From a virus: a DNA stretch of 28,158 bases. Every line of letters begins with the position of its first letter. Within the stretch, counting starts at the first letter, position 1. The position numbers and the translations under genes are program-made. Below the pieces are notes generated by a model, which was given only the letters and a program-made list of their open reading frames with translations, was not told the origin of the DNA and ran no database searches. Location: positions 1-28,158 of IMG/VR virus record IMGVR_UViG_3300021962_000500; one strand, given 5' to 3'. Positions 21,974 through 28,158 of the stretch are shown here, in pieces.

Positions 21974-23380
21974 TCAGTTTCCTTTTGATTGACGGTATTG
22001 CTTGACTGCGTTTCGCAGCCCAGCTTGGGTTGTTGCTTTATCGTCGAGTGCGAGAGCCTGTGCCTGATCAAGTGTGTCTTGCATCAGGATGCGGTGGCAC
22101 ATAACTGGGGCACCTTGGCCTTGGCGGCGCACTCGGGCGTTGAACTGCTCGTACAGGTCAAGGCTCCAGTTTAAGCCGTACCACACGAGGATGTGGCCGT
22201 TCTTCTGGAGGCCGTCGATGCCGTGACCCATGCTGGCCGGGTGGCCGATCATGAGTGAGCAGTCGCCAATTTTCCAGCGGTGCATGGCGTTGGTCAGTGA
22301 CGCTTCGGTCTTGCACTCGGTCAGGTTGATCGGGCGCAGCGCCTTGAACCTCTCCATGATCCGAGCAGCGTCAGACCGGTAGGCGTAGGCGCACAGGATG
22401 GGTGACCCCTGCGCCTCGTCGATGATGTCCTCCAGCGCGTCGAGCTTCATGTCATGCACCGGCTCCCACAGCGGCATCCCAGCGATGGGGTACATGGCAC
22501 CGTTGGAGAACTGCAAGCACTTGTTGGTCAGGGCCGCCTGGTTGAACGCCTCGATCTCTTTGCCGCTGTCGAGCACCAAGAAAAACTCTTTCTCCAACCG
22601 GTCGTACTTGGCCCGCAGATCGTCGGGCATGTCGATCTCGATGTTGTTGACGATGAGGTCGGGCAGCGGGTTGTAGTCCTCGGCGCTCATCTCCAGCGTG
22701 ATGTCCCCGATCAGCTTCTTGATCGTGTCCTCGGTGTCCTCGTAGGGCACCTCCTTGTACGGTCCGACCTTCTTGTAGAACCGGGTGCGGAAGGCCGTCT
22801 TGCTGGTGCCCAGACGCTCACCCTTGTCCACCACGAGGAACTGGCCGTGGAGGTCTTTGTAGCCGTTGCTGGCTGGGGTGCCGGTCAGGCCCGTGGTCCA
22901 GTCGAACTTGTCGGCGATCTTGCGAAACGCCTTGACCCGGTTCGTGGCGCTGTTCTTCATCTTGCTGATCTCGTCCCAGATAATCCCGTTGAACGGCATC
23001 GGGCGATCCTTCTTGACGAAGTAGGTCTGTAAGGTTTCAGCAAGCCAGCCAAGGTTCTCGTAGTTGATCATGTACACGTCAGCGGGACGCAGCAGGGCGC
23101 GGGTGCGCTGGTCCTTGGTGCCCGTGATCATGCTGAACTTCAAGTGCTTGGTGTGTTCCCACTTCGCAGCCTCTTGACGCCACACCAGACGGATGACTCG
23201 GATGGGTGCGACGATGATGACACCGCGCAGGAAGCTGGTGCGGATCAGGTGGGCCAGCGTGGTCAGCGTGATCACGGTTTTACCCAGACCCATGTCCAGC
23301 CACAGCATCGAGTGAGGGTGCGTGGACTGGAAGTTGACGGCCTTTTGCTGGTAGCCGTGGAGCAGGTCAGGTGTCAGCAT
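21974..23380 (-). CDS. SNF2-like DEAD/DEAH-box helicase
   Basis: A 468-residue superfamily 2 ATPase. Motif I DMGLGKT (residues 29-35), motif II DEIS (136-139), motif III TGTP (166-169), a motif V-like GHPASMGHGIDGLQ (379-391) and motif VI YEQFNARVRRQGQ (410-422) are all in place, with arginine fingers in the last. GLGKT plus the Q-F-x-R-x-x-R-x-G-Q ending points to the SNF2/RapA branch, which translocates on double-stranded DNA. The ATG at 23380 overlaps the methyltransferase stop by 7 bases; a GTG at 23392 is also possible. Role: replication, recombination or DNA processing with the VRR-NUC nuclease next door. Confidence 0.9.
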   Translation of the reverse strand: MLTPDLLHGYQQKAVNFQSTHPHSMLWLDMGLGKTVITLTTLAHLIRTSFLRGVIIVAPIRVIRLVWRQEAAKWEHTKHLKFSMITGTKDQRTRALLRPADVYMINYENLGWLAETLQTYFVKKDRPMPFNGIIWDEISKMKNSATNRVKAFRKIADKFDWTTGLTGTPASNGYKDLHGQFLVVDKGERLGTSKTAFRTRFYKKVGPYKEVPYEDTEDTIKKLIGDITLEMSAEDYNPLPDLIVNNIEIDMPDDLRAKYDRLEKEFFLVLDSGKEIEAFNQAALTNKCLQFSNGAMYPIAGMPLWEPVHDMKLDALEDIIDEAQGSPILCAYAYRSDAARIMERFKALRPINLTECKTEASLTNAMHRWKIGDCSLMIGHPASMGHGIDGLQKNGHILVWYGLNWSLDLYEQFNARVRRQGQGAPVMCHRILMQDTLDQAQALALDDKATTQAGLRNAVKQYRQSKGN

Positions 23381-23973
23381 TGTCCACCCCACTGGGCAGC
23401 CATTGCATCAGCAATGCCTTGATAGGTTGTGCTTCGGAGTTTCCATCTGTCGGCAGACGGGGGAAGGTGATGCACCCGCTCTCTTTCTCTTTTTGGCAAC
23501 TGCATCATTTCATCCTTGACGTTGTTGGTAGGTTGCAACAAAGGAAGCCCTTCAAGCCAAAGACAAGTGGCTTTTTGCTCCATGTGTCCAAACATCCAAG
23601 GTTGAATAACTTGGCTTTGTTTTTGACCGATGCGCTCTCTAGCATATTTGTGCTGAATTGGGTTCTCAATGCATTTGCGTGGGATTGAACATTCAAGTAG
23701 TGCTTTAAAAAATGATGCACCTTCGTCAAGCAACGCCCAACGTGATGGGTCTTTATGTAACCAGCGAACACCTGAGTTTGTAAGATATGTGCAAGGAGGA
23801 TGAGCAATTAGCAGATCCCACCCTTGACCGAGGATATCGGTTACATCACCTTGGTAATGCAACCCTGGTGTATCGCTTGGCAGCAGGTCACACGACATTG
23901 CAAAGTGGCCCATCTTTGAAAACGCATCCCGCACCCGACCACTGTACTCACAAGCCACAAGTACTTTTAGCAT
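23374..23973 (-). CDS. Small C5-cytosine-type DNA methyltransferase-like protein
   Basis: A 199-residue protein. The SAM-binding start is VLVACEYSGRVRDAF (motif I), then CDLLPSD (motif II). IAHPPCTYL (catalytic Cys61 in the P-P-C of motif IV) and ENP (103-105, motif VI) follow. The C-terminal STTYQGIADAMAAQWG resembles motifs IX-X. Full C5 methyltransferases are 300-400 residues; there is little room here for a target-recognition domain, so specificity or activity may differ. The gene is AT-rich: four 60-base lines within it (23521-23760) average about 43% GC against 57-60% in lines of the helicase gene. It overlaps both neighbours by 7 bases. Confidence 0.78.
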   Translation of the reverse strand: MLKVLVACEYSGRVRDAFSKMGHFAMSCDLLPSDTPGLHYQGDVTDILGQGWDLLIAHPPCTYLTNSGVRWLHKDPSRWALLDEGASFFKALLECSIPRKCIENPIQHKYARERIGQKQSQVIQPWMFGHMEQKATCLWLEGLPLLQPTNNVKDEMMQLPKRERERVHHLPPSADRWKLRSTTYQGIADAMAAQWGGQC

Positions 23974-24251
23974 CCCATCACCATCACGTCGATCATGGTC
24001 TTGCCTTCGGTCACGTTGTCAATCACAAAGACGTTCACTTTTTGCTGTCGGAGTCGGGTGTGCTCTCGGTCTTGTGCTGCTGTTGGCTTTTGGCCTTCAC
24101 GCTTAAATTCACAGAACCACACACGGCCATCTGGCGAGATGAACATACGATCTGGCACAGCAGCCCGTGCGGGGCTGGTGAACTTGTAAGCAAGCACACC
24201 CTTTGATTTGGCGTAGTCACAGACTTTGGCCTCAATTTGTTTTTCCAGCAT
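23967..24251 (-). CDS. VRR-NUC domain nuclease
   Basis: A 94-residue protein that is essentially one VRR-NUC domain: EKQIEAKVCDYAKSKGVLAY (Glu7), SPARAAVPDRMFISP (Asp34), VWFCEFKREGQKPTAAQ (Glu48, Lys50, Gln60) and VNVFVIDN. These residues make the PD-(D/E)XK active site. VRR-NUC enzymes resolve branched DNA or act as nickases in phage replication modules, often beside an SNF2 helicase as here. The ATG at 24251 lies 20 bases inside the end of the DUF3310 gene, with GGAGG upstream. The stop overlaps the methyltransferase start by 7 bases. Confidence 0.86.
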   Translation of the reverse strand: MLEKQIEAKVCDYAKSKGVLAYKFTSPARAAVPDRMFISPDGRVWFCEFKREGQKPTAAQDREHTRLRQQKVNVFVIDNVTEGKTMIDVMVMGC

Positions 24252-24507
24252 TACGGGCCTCCAACTCGATCAGCAACTCGATGTAGTGCTTGGCCTTCTC
24301 AAGGTCAGCCACACCGTTCTTTTTGCGCCAGCGGCTCACGTACTTGATCACGTTGCCCTCAAAGTACCCAATCGCATTGGCGTGGATGAACTCAACCGGT
24401 TGGATCGGCAGGTCTTTGTAATGGTTACCGGCCACTTGTTTGTTCAATGCAGTCATCTTGTTCCACTCCTCAAGTTCTTCAATGGTTACTTCGGTTACGC
24501 TGTTCAT
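24232..24507 (-). CDS. DUF3310 protein
   Basis: A 91-residue protein from the ATG at 24507, with AGAGGAG nine bases upstream; a longer frame to 24612 would overlap the HNH gene and lacks support. The core VAGNHYKDLPIQPVEFIHAN, then IGYFEGNVIKYVSRW and DLEKAKHYIELLI is the DUF3310 pattern, common in phage replication regions and sometimes labelled nucleotide kinase without proof. The role is unknown; the fold is predicted helical. It lies one base after the HNH stop, and its RBS is within the HNH gene's last codons. Confidence 0.86.
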   Translation of the reverse strand: MNSVTEVTIEELEEWNKMTALNKQVAGNHYKDLPIQPVEFIHANAIGYFEGNVIKYVSRWRKKNGVADLEKAKHYIELLIELEARNAGKTN

Positions 24508-24508
24508 T

Positions 24509-25018
24509 TCATCTCCTCTTAATGTGATTCCAGCTTCGCCCTTTGCGAATGTGGCAAATGTTTCCCGGCGTAACGCCGTATCGTTTTGCAAGATCAATAC
24601 CTCGCTCATCACTTTGCAGAATGTGCATAACGTCCTGCTCAGTCAATTTGGATGTATGGACGGGTTCGCCATGCACCCATGTTCCGTGTCGTCGCATGTC
24701 GTCATTGTTCTCTTGCGTGGTGCCCCACTTAAGATTCACGGCTCTGTCGTCTTGACAATTCCCGTTCAAGTGCCGCAACACAGCATTCACAGGGCGCGGA
24801 CCGTGAAAGGTTTCGGCAACGAGTATTGGAATTCGCACCACTCGTCGCTTTCCATTGGCATACAGGTTCACTTGCCTGTATCCCCCCGGTGTAACAATAA
24901 ACTTCAACATGCGGGGCTGTACTGGAGGTTTTGCGTTTTTTCTTTCGGGCAACCATGACCGAACGCTGCCGTCACGCGACACCTCATACCCATCAAAATT
25001 AAGTACACGTTTCCACAT
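24509..25018 (-). CDS. HNH homing endonuclease (free-standing)
   Basis: A 169-residue protein. Residues 1-22 are a NUMOD4-type motif (MWKRVLNFDGYEVSRDGSVRSW shortened: W-K-x-V, GYEVSRDGSVRS). The HNH core is LRHLNGNCQDDRAVNLKWGT followed by QENNDDMRRHGT (His83, Asn95 and Asn103/104 region). The C-terminal part (123-166) is an HTH-like DNA-binding segment: SKLTEQDVMHIL, DLAKRYGVTPGNICHIRKGR, W. The ATG at 25018 is one base after the polymerase TGA. GC is about 50% by my line counts, lower than the polymerase. These enzymes cut an allele lacking their gene and so spread. No intron splice structure was evident. Confidence 0.87.
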   Translation of the reverse strand: MWKRVLNFDGYEVSRDGSVRSWLPERKNAKPPVQPRMLKFIVTPGGYRQVNLYANGKRRVVRIPILVAETFHGPRPVNAVLRHLNGNCQDDRAVNLKWGTTQENNDDMRRHGTWVHGEPVHTSKLTEQDVMHILQSDERGIDLAKRYGVTPGNICHIRKGRSWNHIKRR

Positions 25019-25019
25019 T

Positions 25020-26870
25020 TCAAACAAGCCCCAATACGAGTTTTTCCACTTCCCGAATGTAGTAGTCGTAGTCAATCTCAACATCGTCTGCGTCACGAAT
25101 GTTGTTACATGGTCGAACACCCCATCCACTTTCAACACCGATCTTGCGCCACTCTTGCTTACCCTTCAAAGGGGGAAGCCACTTAAACAGACGACCACCG
25201 TTTTTAGCTATTATATAACGAGTTATGTTCTGAAGCTGCGAGGTCACACCGTCGCGCTCGATGGCGAGATGGCTGGACCGTGGCACCTTGGTGCGCAGCA
25301 TGAAGTCCATGATGTCGGGCCACTGCTCTAGCGTCTTGCGAATGGGCGCACCATCGACCAGCACCTTCTCGGCCACCTTGGCGACCACCATAGCGCCGTG
25401 GTTCTGATGCCAGTCCATGTCGTGCTCATACGCACCCTTGCGCTTGGTGCCACCACCCTCGTAGACCGCAATGTAGTTGTTCACGTCACGGATCATCATG
25501 GCCTTGTAGATGGCCTCTTCAAGGTTCAGCCCGGTGCGAAGCTGCCACGCTGCGCGGGCCATGTCCACGAGCAGCTTGTGCTCACGGGGCACCTTGACCG
25601 TCAGGCCGTCGGTGTTGACTTGGATTAGGCGCAGCCCTGGGATGTGCATCAACCCCTCGGCCAGCAGACACAGCAGCAGTTGCCCGTTGAGCGTGATGCT
25701 CATGGTGAACAGCGGGTCATAGAACACTGAAAATTGGTTGTTGCTGTCACCGTACACACCGTTGAGCGCCAGCTTCAGCATCGCTGATTCTGCTGACTTC
25801 TTGGGGTACTGCTTTCGCTGTTCGAACAGGTGCTTGTAAATGCTGACAAAATCTTTGCCGAGATGGGCCGGGTGAAACCCATTCGTGATTGCCAGGTTTG
25901 GATAGTATGAAGTGACATCCAAGTCCACGATGATGGACTCAGCGTCCGACTCGATGACCTCCGACTCGACTGAGCCGTGGATGCCCCCAAGACCGAAGAC
26001 AAAAGTGAATCCATTGATGGTTGACGTGAGGTCAGTGAAGACCCCCTTAGTCTCCGTGATTGACTGAGCCTTGAGCCAGTTGAGTACCCGGTTGAAGTCG
26101 GGCTGCTCGAACTCGATCCAAGGCAGGATGGCGTCTTTGAGCGCGATGACTGGGCGCTTGGTCTGCCGAGGTGTGCGGCCCTTGGAGCCAAAGTCGTAAC
26201 AGGCAACACCGGCTTCTTCTAGCTTCATGATGAAGTAGTCTTTGCCGATCTTGGTGTCGTTGTGGTTCATGAAGTCACGGTCATACTTGCGCGTCAGTTC
26301 CTCGCGGAACGTGATCATGTCGAGTGACTGGTGGTAGAACTTCTTTGTCTGGGCAACGTCGTGCTTGTTGTAGTTCTTGAGCACGGGCACCTGACCCTGC
26401 GTGAGCACGGTACCCACCGGGAACGGCAAGTCCTCGATGCTCTCGCTGCGCATGTTGAACTCCAAGACCTTCAAGCTGGTGGCTCGGGCCTTGTTGTCGA
26501 AGTGATGGATCTTGAACAGGTCAATCTGCTCAACGAACCGGTCAGACGGGTTAACCTGGTGCAGCCACTTGCTGCCATCCTCGTCTTGCGAGTGGATGAT
26601 CGCCATCGCCTTTTGGTACAGGGTGGTGGCGTCACTGTGACCCATGCGAATCAGGGTGTGCAGCACAGGGTAATCGAACCCAAGACTGTTGAATCCCACC
26701 ATGCGGGCGTTGGTCTGCTTCAGGTACTGAACAAACTCGATGATGGCTCGGCTGTCGTTGCGCCAGTCGCTGATCTCAAACTCCCACGTTATCGGGAGCC
26801 ATGCGTGTTCAGCGGCCAGCGTGAATACATTGGGAAATGTCTCAATATCCCAAACGATGTCGTTACTCAT
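25020..26870 (-). CDS. Family B DNA polymerase with 3'-5' exonuclease
   Basis: A 616-residue replicative polymerase, shorter than T4 gp43 (898) and nearer phi29 (575). Exonuclease motifs: WDIET (Asp8, Glu10), GFNSLGFDYP (Asn61, Asp66), YNKHD (Tyr167, Asp171). Polymerase motif A is DVTSYYPN (Asp318, Ser321, Tyr322). Motif B is KLALNGVYGD (Lys366, Asn370, Tyr373). Motif C reads VNTDGL (Asp421), where the usual Y-x-D-T-D-S has its first Asp replaced by Asn419. No terminal-protein insertion regions were recognised. The C terminus WGVRPCNNIRDA ... YDYYIREVEKL looks complete. A UUCG hairpin lies just upstream of the start. Confidence 0.92.
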   Translation of the reverse strand: MSNDIVWDIETFPNVFTLAAEHAWLPITWEFEISDWRNDSRAIIEFVQYLKQTNARMVGFNSLGFDYPVLHTLIRMGHSDATTLYQKAMAIIHSQDEDGSKWLHQVNPSDRFVEQIDLFKIHHFDNKARATSLKVLEFNMRSESIEDLPFPVGTVLTQGQVPVLKNYNKHDVAQTKKFYHQSLDMITFREELTRKYDRDFMNHNDTKIGKDYFIMKLEEAGVACYDFGSKGRTPRQTKRPVIALKDAILPWIEFEQPDFNRVLNWLKAQSITETKGVFTDLTSTINGFTFVFGLGGIHGSVESEVIESDAESIIVDLDVTSYYPNLAITNGFHPAHLGKDFVSIYKHLFEQRKQYPKKSAESAMLKLALNGVYGDSNNQFSVFYDPLFTMSITLNGQLLLCLLAEGLMHIPGLRLIQVNTDGLTVKVPREHKLLVDMARAAWQLRTGLNLEEAIYKAMMIRDVNNYIAVYEGGGTKRKGAYEHDMDWHQNHGAMVVAKVAEKVLVDGAPIRKTLEQWPDIMDFMLRTKVPRSSHLAIERDGVTSQLQNITRYIIAKNGGRLFKWLPPLKGKQEWRKIGVESGWGVRPCNNIRDADDVEIDYDYYIREVEKLVLGLV

Positions 26871-26887
26871 TACGGTTACCGGGTAGA

Positions 26888-26905
26888 CGGGGGCCGAAGC
26901 CCCCG
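26888..26905 (-). promoter_or_regulatory. C(UUCG)G hairpin in the SSB-polymerase gap
   Basis: On the minus strand the sequence CGGGGGC-TTCG-GCCCCCG forms a perfect 7-bp GC stem with a UUCG tetraloop, the most stable known loop. It ends 17 bases before the polymerase ATG and begins 5 bases after the SSB stop. No U run follows, so it is not a standard terminator. The polymerase has only a weak Shine-Dalgarno (CCGGTAACCGTAATG). It may protect the SSB mRNA 3' end or reduce polymerase expression relative to SSB. Confidence 0.6.
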
Positions 26906-26910
26906 GTTGA

Positions 26911-27579
26911 TTACTGAGCGCCCATCATGAAGGGAGGCATGGGCATTGCGGGTGCTGCGGGTGCAGCAGCCGGGGCGAACATGCCAGCAGGAGCGCCAGC
27001 CACAGCACCGAACAGGTTCGATGCGTCAACAGCACCTTCACCGAATGGGGTGTCATCAGCAGCAAACTGGACAGCGATCAAGTCGCAGCGGATGCCACGG
27101 CCATGCTTGTTGTCCTGCGGCCAAGGCTTGATGGCAGCGTTGACACGGCAACCACCGTACATCTTGCGGGCCAACTGCTGGTACGCCATCGTGTTGGATG
27201 GGTCGATGGGTGTGCCATCGGCTTGGATCATCTGCGGTGGGTTGTCACGACCAGCGGTGATGAACACGTTGCCGGTGTAGCCGTCGTAGGGTTGGAAGGT
27301 CTTTTTGTTGATCTTCTCCGAACCCATGCCGTAGCAGCGGGTCTTGCGGTCCTGCTGGATCATTGCCATGACGGCTTGGGCGTGTTCTTTCCACTTCTCC
27401 AAGGCCAGGGCACCGTAGCGCTGCATGAACTGCTGAAAGCCAGCGTGATCCTGCGGCATGATGAACTCGCAGTTGTACGAGATGCGTTCCTTGCCGGTCT
27501 GCTCATTCACTTGGCGCTGGGGTTCAGCGAGGTGGGGGAAGGACAGACGGACGTTCGACAAAAAGATGATTTCAGACAT
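26911..27579 (-). CDS. Single-stranded-DNA-binding protein, DUF2815 type
   Basis: A 222-residue protein. The N terminus IIFLSNVRLSFPHLAEPQ, the SYNCEFIMP strand, the YDGYTGNVFITAGRDNPP region and GGCRVNAAIKPWPQDNKH with GIRCDLIAVQFAADDTPFG match the DUF2815 / Enc34-type ssDNA-binding family, an OB-fold group related in role to T7 gp2.5. The C-terminal 40 residues are Ala/Pro/Met-rich and, unlike many SSBs, end without an acidic tip (PFMMGAQ). It would coat single strands and recruit replication partners. It precedes the polymerase gene and follows the DUF2800-type gene, with TGGAGTAAATGTAATG as its start context. Confidence 0.87.
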   Translation of the reverse strand: MSEIIFLSNVRLSFPHLAEPQRQVNEQTGKERISYNCEFIMPQDHAGFQQFMQRYGALALEKWKEHAQAVMAMIQQDRKTRCYGMGSEKINKKTFQPYDGYTGNVFITAGRDNPPQMIQADGTPIDPSNTMAYQQLARKMYGGCRVNAAIKPWPQDNKHGRGIRCDLIAVQFAADDTPFGEGAVDASNLFGAVAGAPAGMFAPAAAPAAPAMPMPPFMMGAQ

Positions 27580-27594
27580 TACATTTACTCCAGT

Positions 27595-28158
27595 TTAAGA
27601 AAGCCAAGCGGGAAGCTCGGCGGGGGTTTCAACTGCGCTAAAGAGTGGCGCAGCATTCAGTGTGACGGCTTTACGCTCGTCAGATTCAGGGACCACGGTC
27701 AACTTGCCAGCCATCTTGACCACGTACTCTTGCTCCATGCGGGAAAGTTGGCGGTCAGTCAGGGACACTTTGGTGCCGTCACGTTTCTCCCACGTCAGCT
27801 TCTCAGCCTTGGCAGGGGACACGAGTTTGGTTTCGTAGATTGCGGTCTTGGGGATGCCCATCTTCACGAGCTTGTCGGCCATCTCCTCCTCGGGCAGTGC
27901 CCAAGCGCGGGAGCCACGACCATTGACCAGCTTCAAGCCAGGAATGACCTGACCAGCTTCCATGCGACGCAGTGCTTCCTTCTCGACAGCTTCGAGTAGT
28001 TGGCGCATCAAGGGGGCGGCTTCCATGATCTGTGCGATCTGGGACATATCCATCGTAGATGGGTCTTTGTTGGCAGATTGCTGCGCAACATCGGGCAATT
28101 GAGTTACTGGTTGGAACATGACTCCCACATCCTTCATTACGTTACTTGCCAGCGCGGC
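27595..28158 (-). CDS. DUF2800-type protein, C-terminal part (5' end outside window)
   Basis: The frame stays open to the right edge of the window (seven codons upstream of the ATG at 28137 read AALASNV), so this is probably the end of a longer protein rather than a gene starting at 28137. The visible 187 residues include PGLKLVNGRGSRAWALPEEE, MGIPKTAIYETKLVSPAKAEKL and KLTVVPESDERKAV, the C-terminal pattern of the DUF2800 family, whose N-terminal half is a Cas4/RecB-like PD-(D/E)XK nuclease. That half would lie outside. It neighbours the DUF2815 SSB, a pairing common in phages, suggesting a recombination or replication exonuclease. Confidence 0.8.
   Translation of the reverse strand, partial: AALASNVMKDVGVMFQPVTQLPDVAQQSANKDPSTMDMSQIAQIMEAAPLMRQLLEAVEKEALRRMEAGQVIPGLKLVNGRGSRAWALPEEEMADKLVKMGIPKTAIYETKLVSPAKAEKLTWEKRDGTKVSLTDRQLSRMEQEYVVKMAGKLTVVPESDERKAVTLNAAPLFSAVETPAELPAWLS

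Noticed and set aside
24232-25138. Group I intron around the HNH gene
   Set aside because: The polymerase C terminus looks complete and DUF3310 starts in its own context; there is no split exon on either side, so a free-standing endonuclease fits better.
26331-26930. 199-codon plus-strand frame under the polymerase start
   Set aside because: Antisense to the polymerase exonuclease domain; no motif, RBS or operon context.
27103-27999. 298-codon plus-strand frame across the SSB and DUF2800 genes
   Set aside because: It spans two confident minus-strand genes and their gap, and is Leu/His/Gly-rich with no domain.
1-28158. tRNA genes or CRISPR arrays
   Set aside because: No gap is long enough for a tRNA apart from a few of 40-66 bases, none with a cloverleaf or T-loop signature, and no regularly spaced repeats were seen.

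Overview
The window is a gene-dense stretch of a tailed double-stranded DNA phage with P22-type (short-tailed, podovirus-like) virion genes. It probably infects a Gram-negative bacterium: the lysis block encodes an Rz/Rz1 spanin pair and lipoproteins, which act at an outer membrane. GC is about 55-58% in most lines I counted. No integrase, repressor or host gene is visible, so lifestyle and host cannot be fixed from this window. No gap between genes exceeds about 70 bases.

Plus strand, 1-20701, late genes. The order follows P22 closely: end of the large terminase, two tiny basic proteins, a phage GroES-like co-chaperonin, portal, a ferritin/Dps-like helical protein, a small beta-rich protein, scaffolding protein behind a structured 65-base leader, P22-type coat protein followed by a strong intrinsic terminator, gp4-like and gp10-like tail-hub proteins, a 641-residue repeat-containing fibre protein in the slot P22 uses for the tail needle, two small proteins (one a cupin), and three probable ejection proteins matching P22 gp7, gp20 and gp16 in order and size. 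Next comes a cassette of short fibre proteins (15508-18193) with shuffled modules: a head-binding module, a C1q-like domain and two paralogues with conserved ends and divergent AT-rich cores. The lysis block (18190-20701) encodes a lipoprotein, Rz with Rz1 nested in another frame, three single- or double-span membrane proteins that are holin candidates, a second small lipoprotein and an M15-family endolysin.

Minus strand, 28158-20631, replication and early genes. In transcription order: end of a DUF2800-type protein, DUF2815-type single-stranded-DNA-binding protein, family B DNA polymerase, HNH homing endonuclease, DUF3310 protein, VRR-NUC nuclease, small C5-type DNA methyltransferase, SNF2-like helicase, MazG-like pyrophosphohydrolase, three small proteins and a LuxR-type HTH protein. 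The last of these overlaps the endolysin gene tail to tail. Nearly all these genes overlap or lie 1-2 bases apart, so they are probably translationally coupled.

The items most worth a second look are the candidate autoregulatory RNA leader before the scaffolding gene, the phage GroES, the nuclease-methyltransferase-helicase trio with an AT-rich methyltransferase gene, the HNH gene wedged behind the polymerase, the UUCG hairpin before the polymerase, and the modular fibre cassette. Family assignments come from reading motifs by eye; no database search was run.
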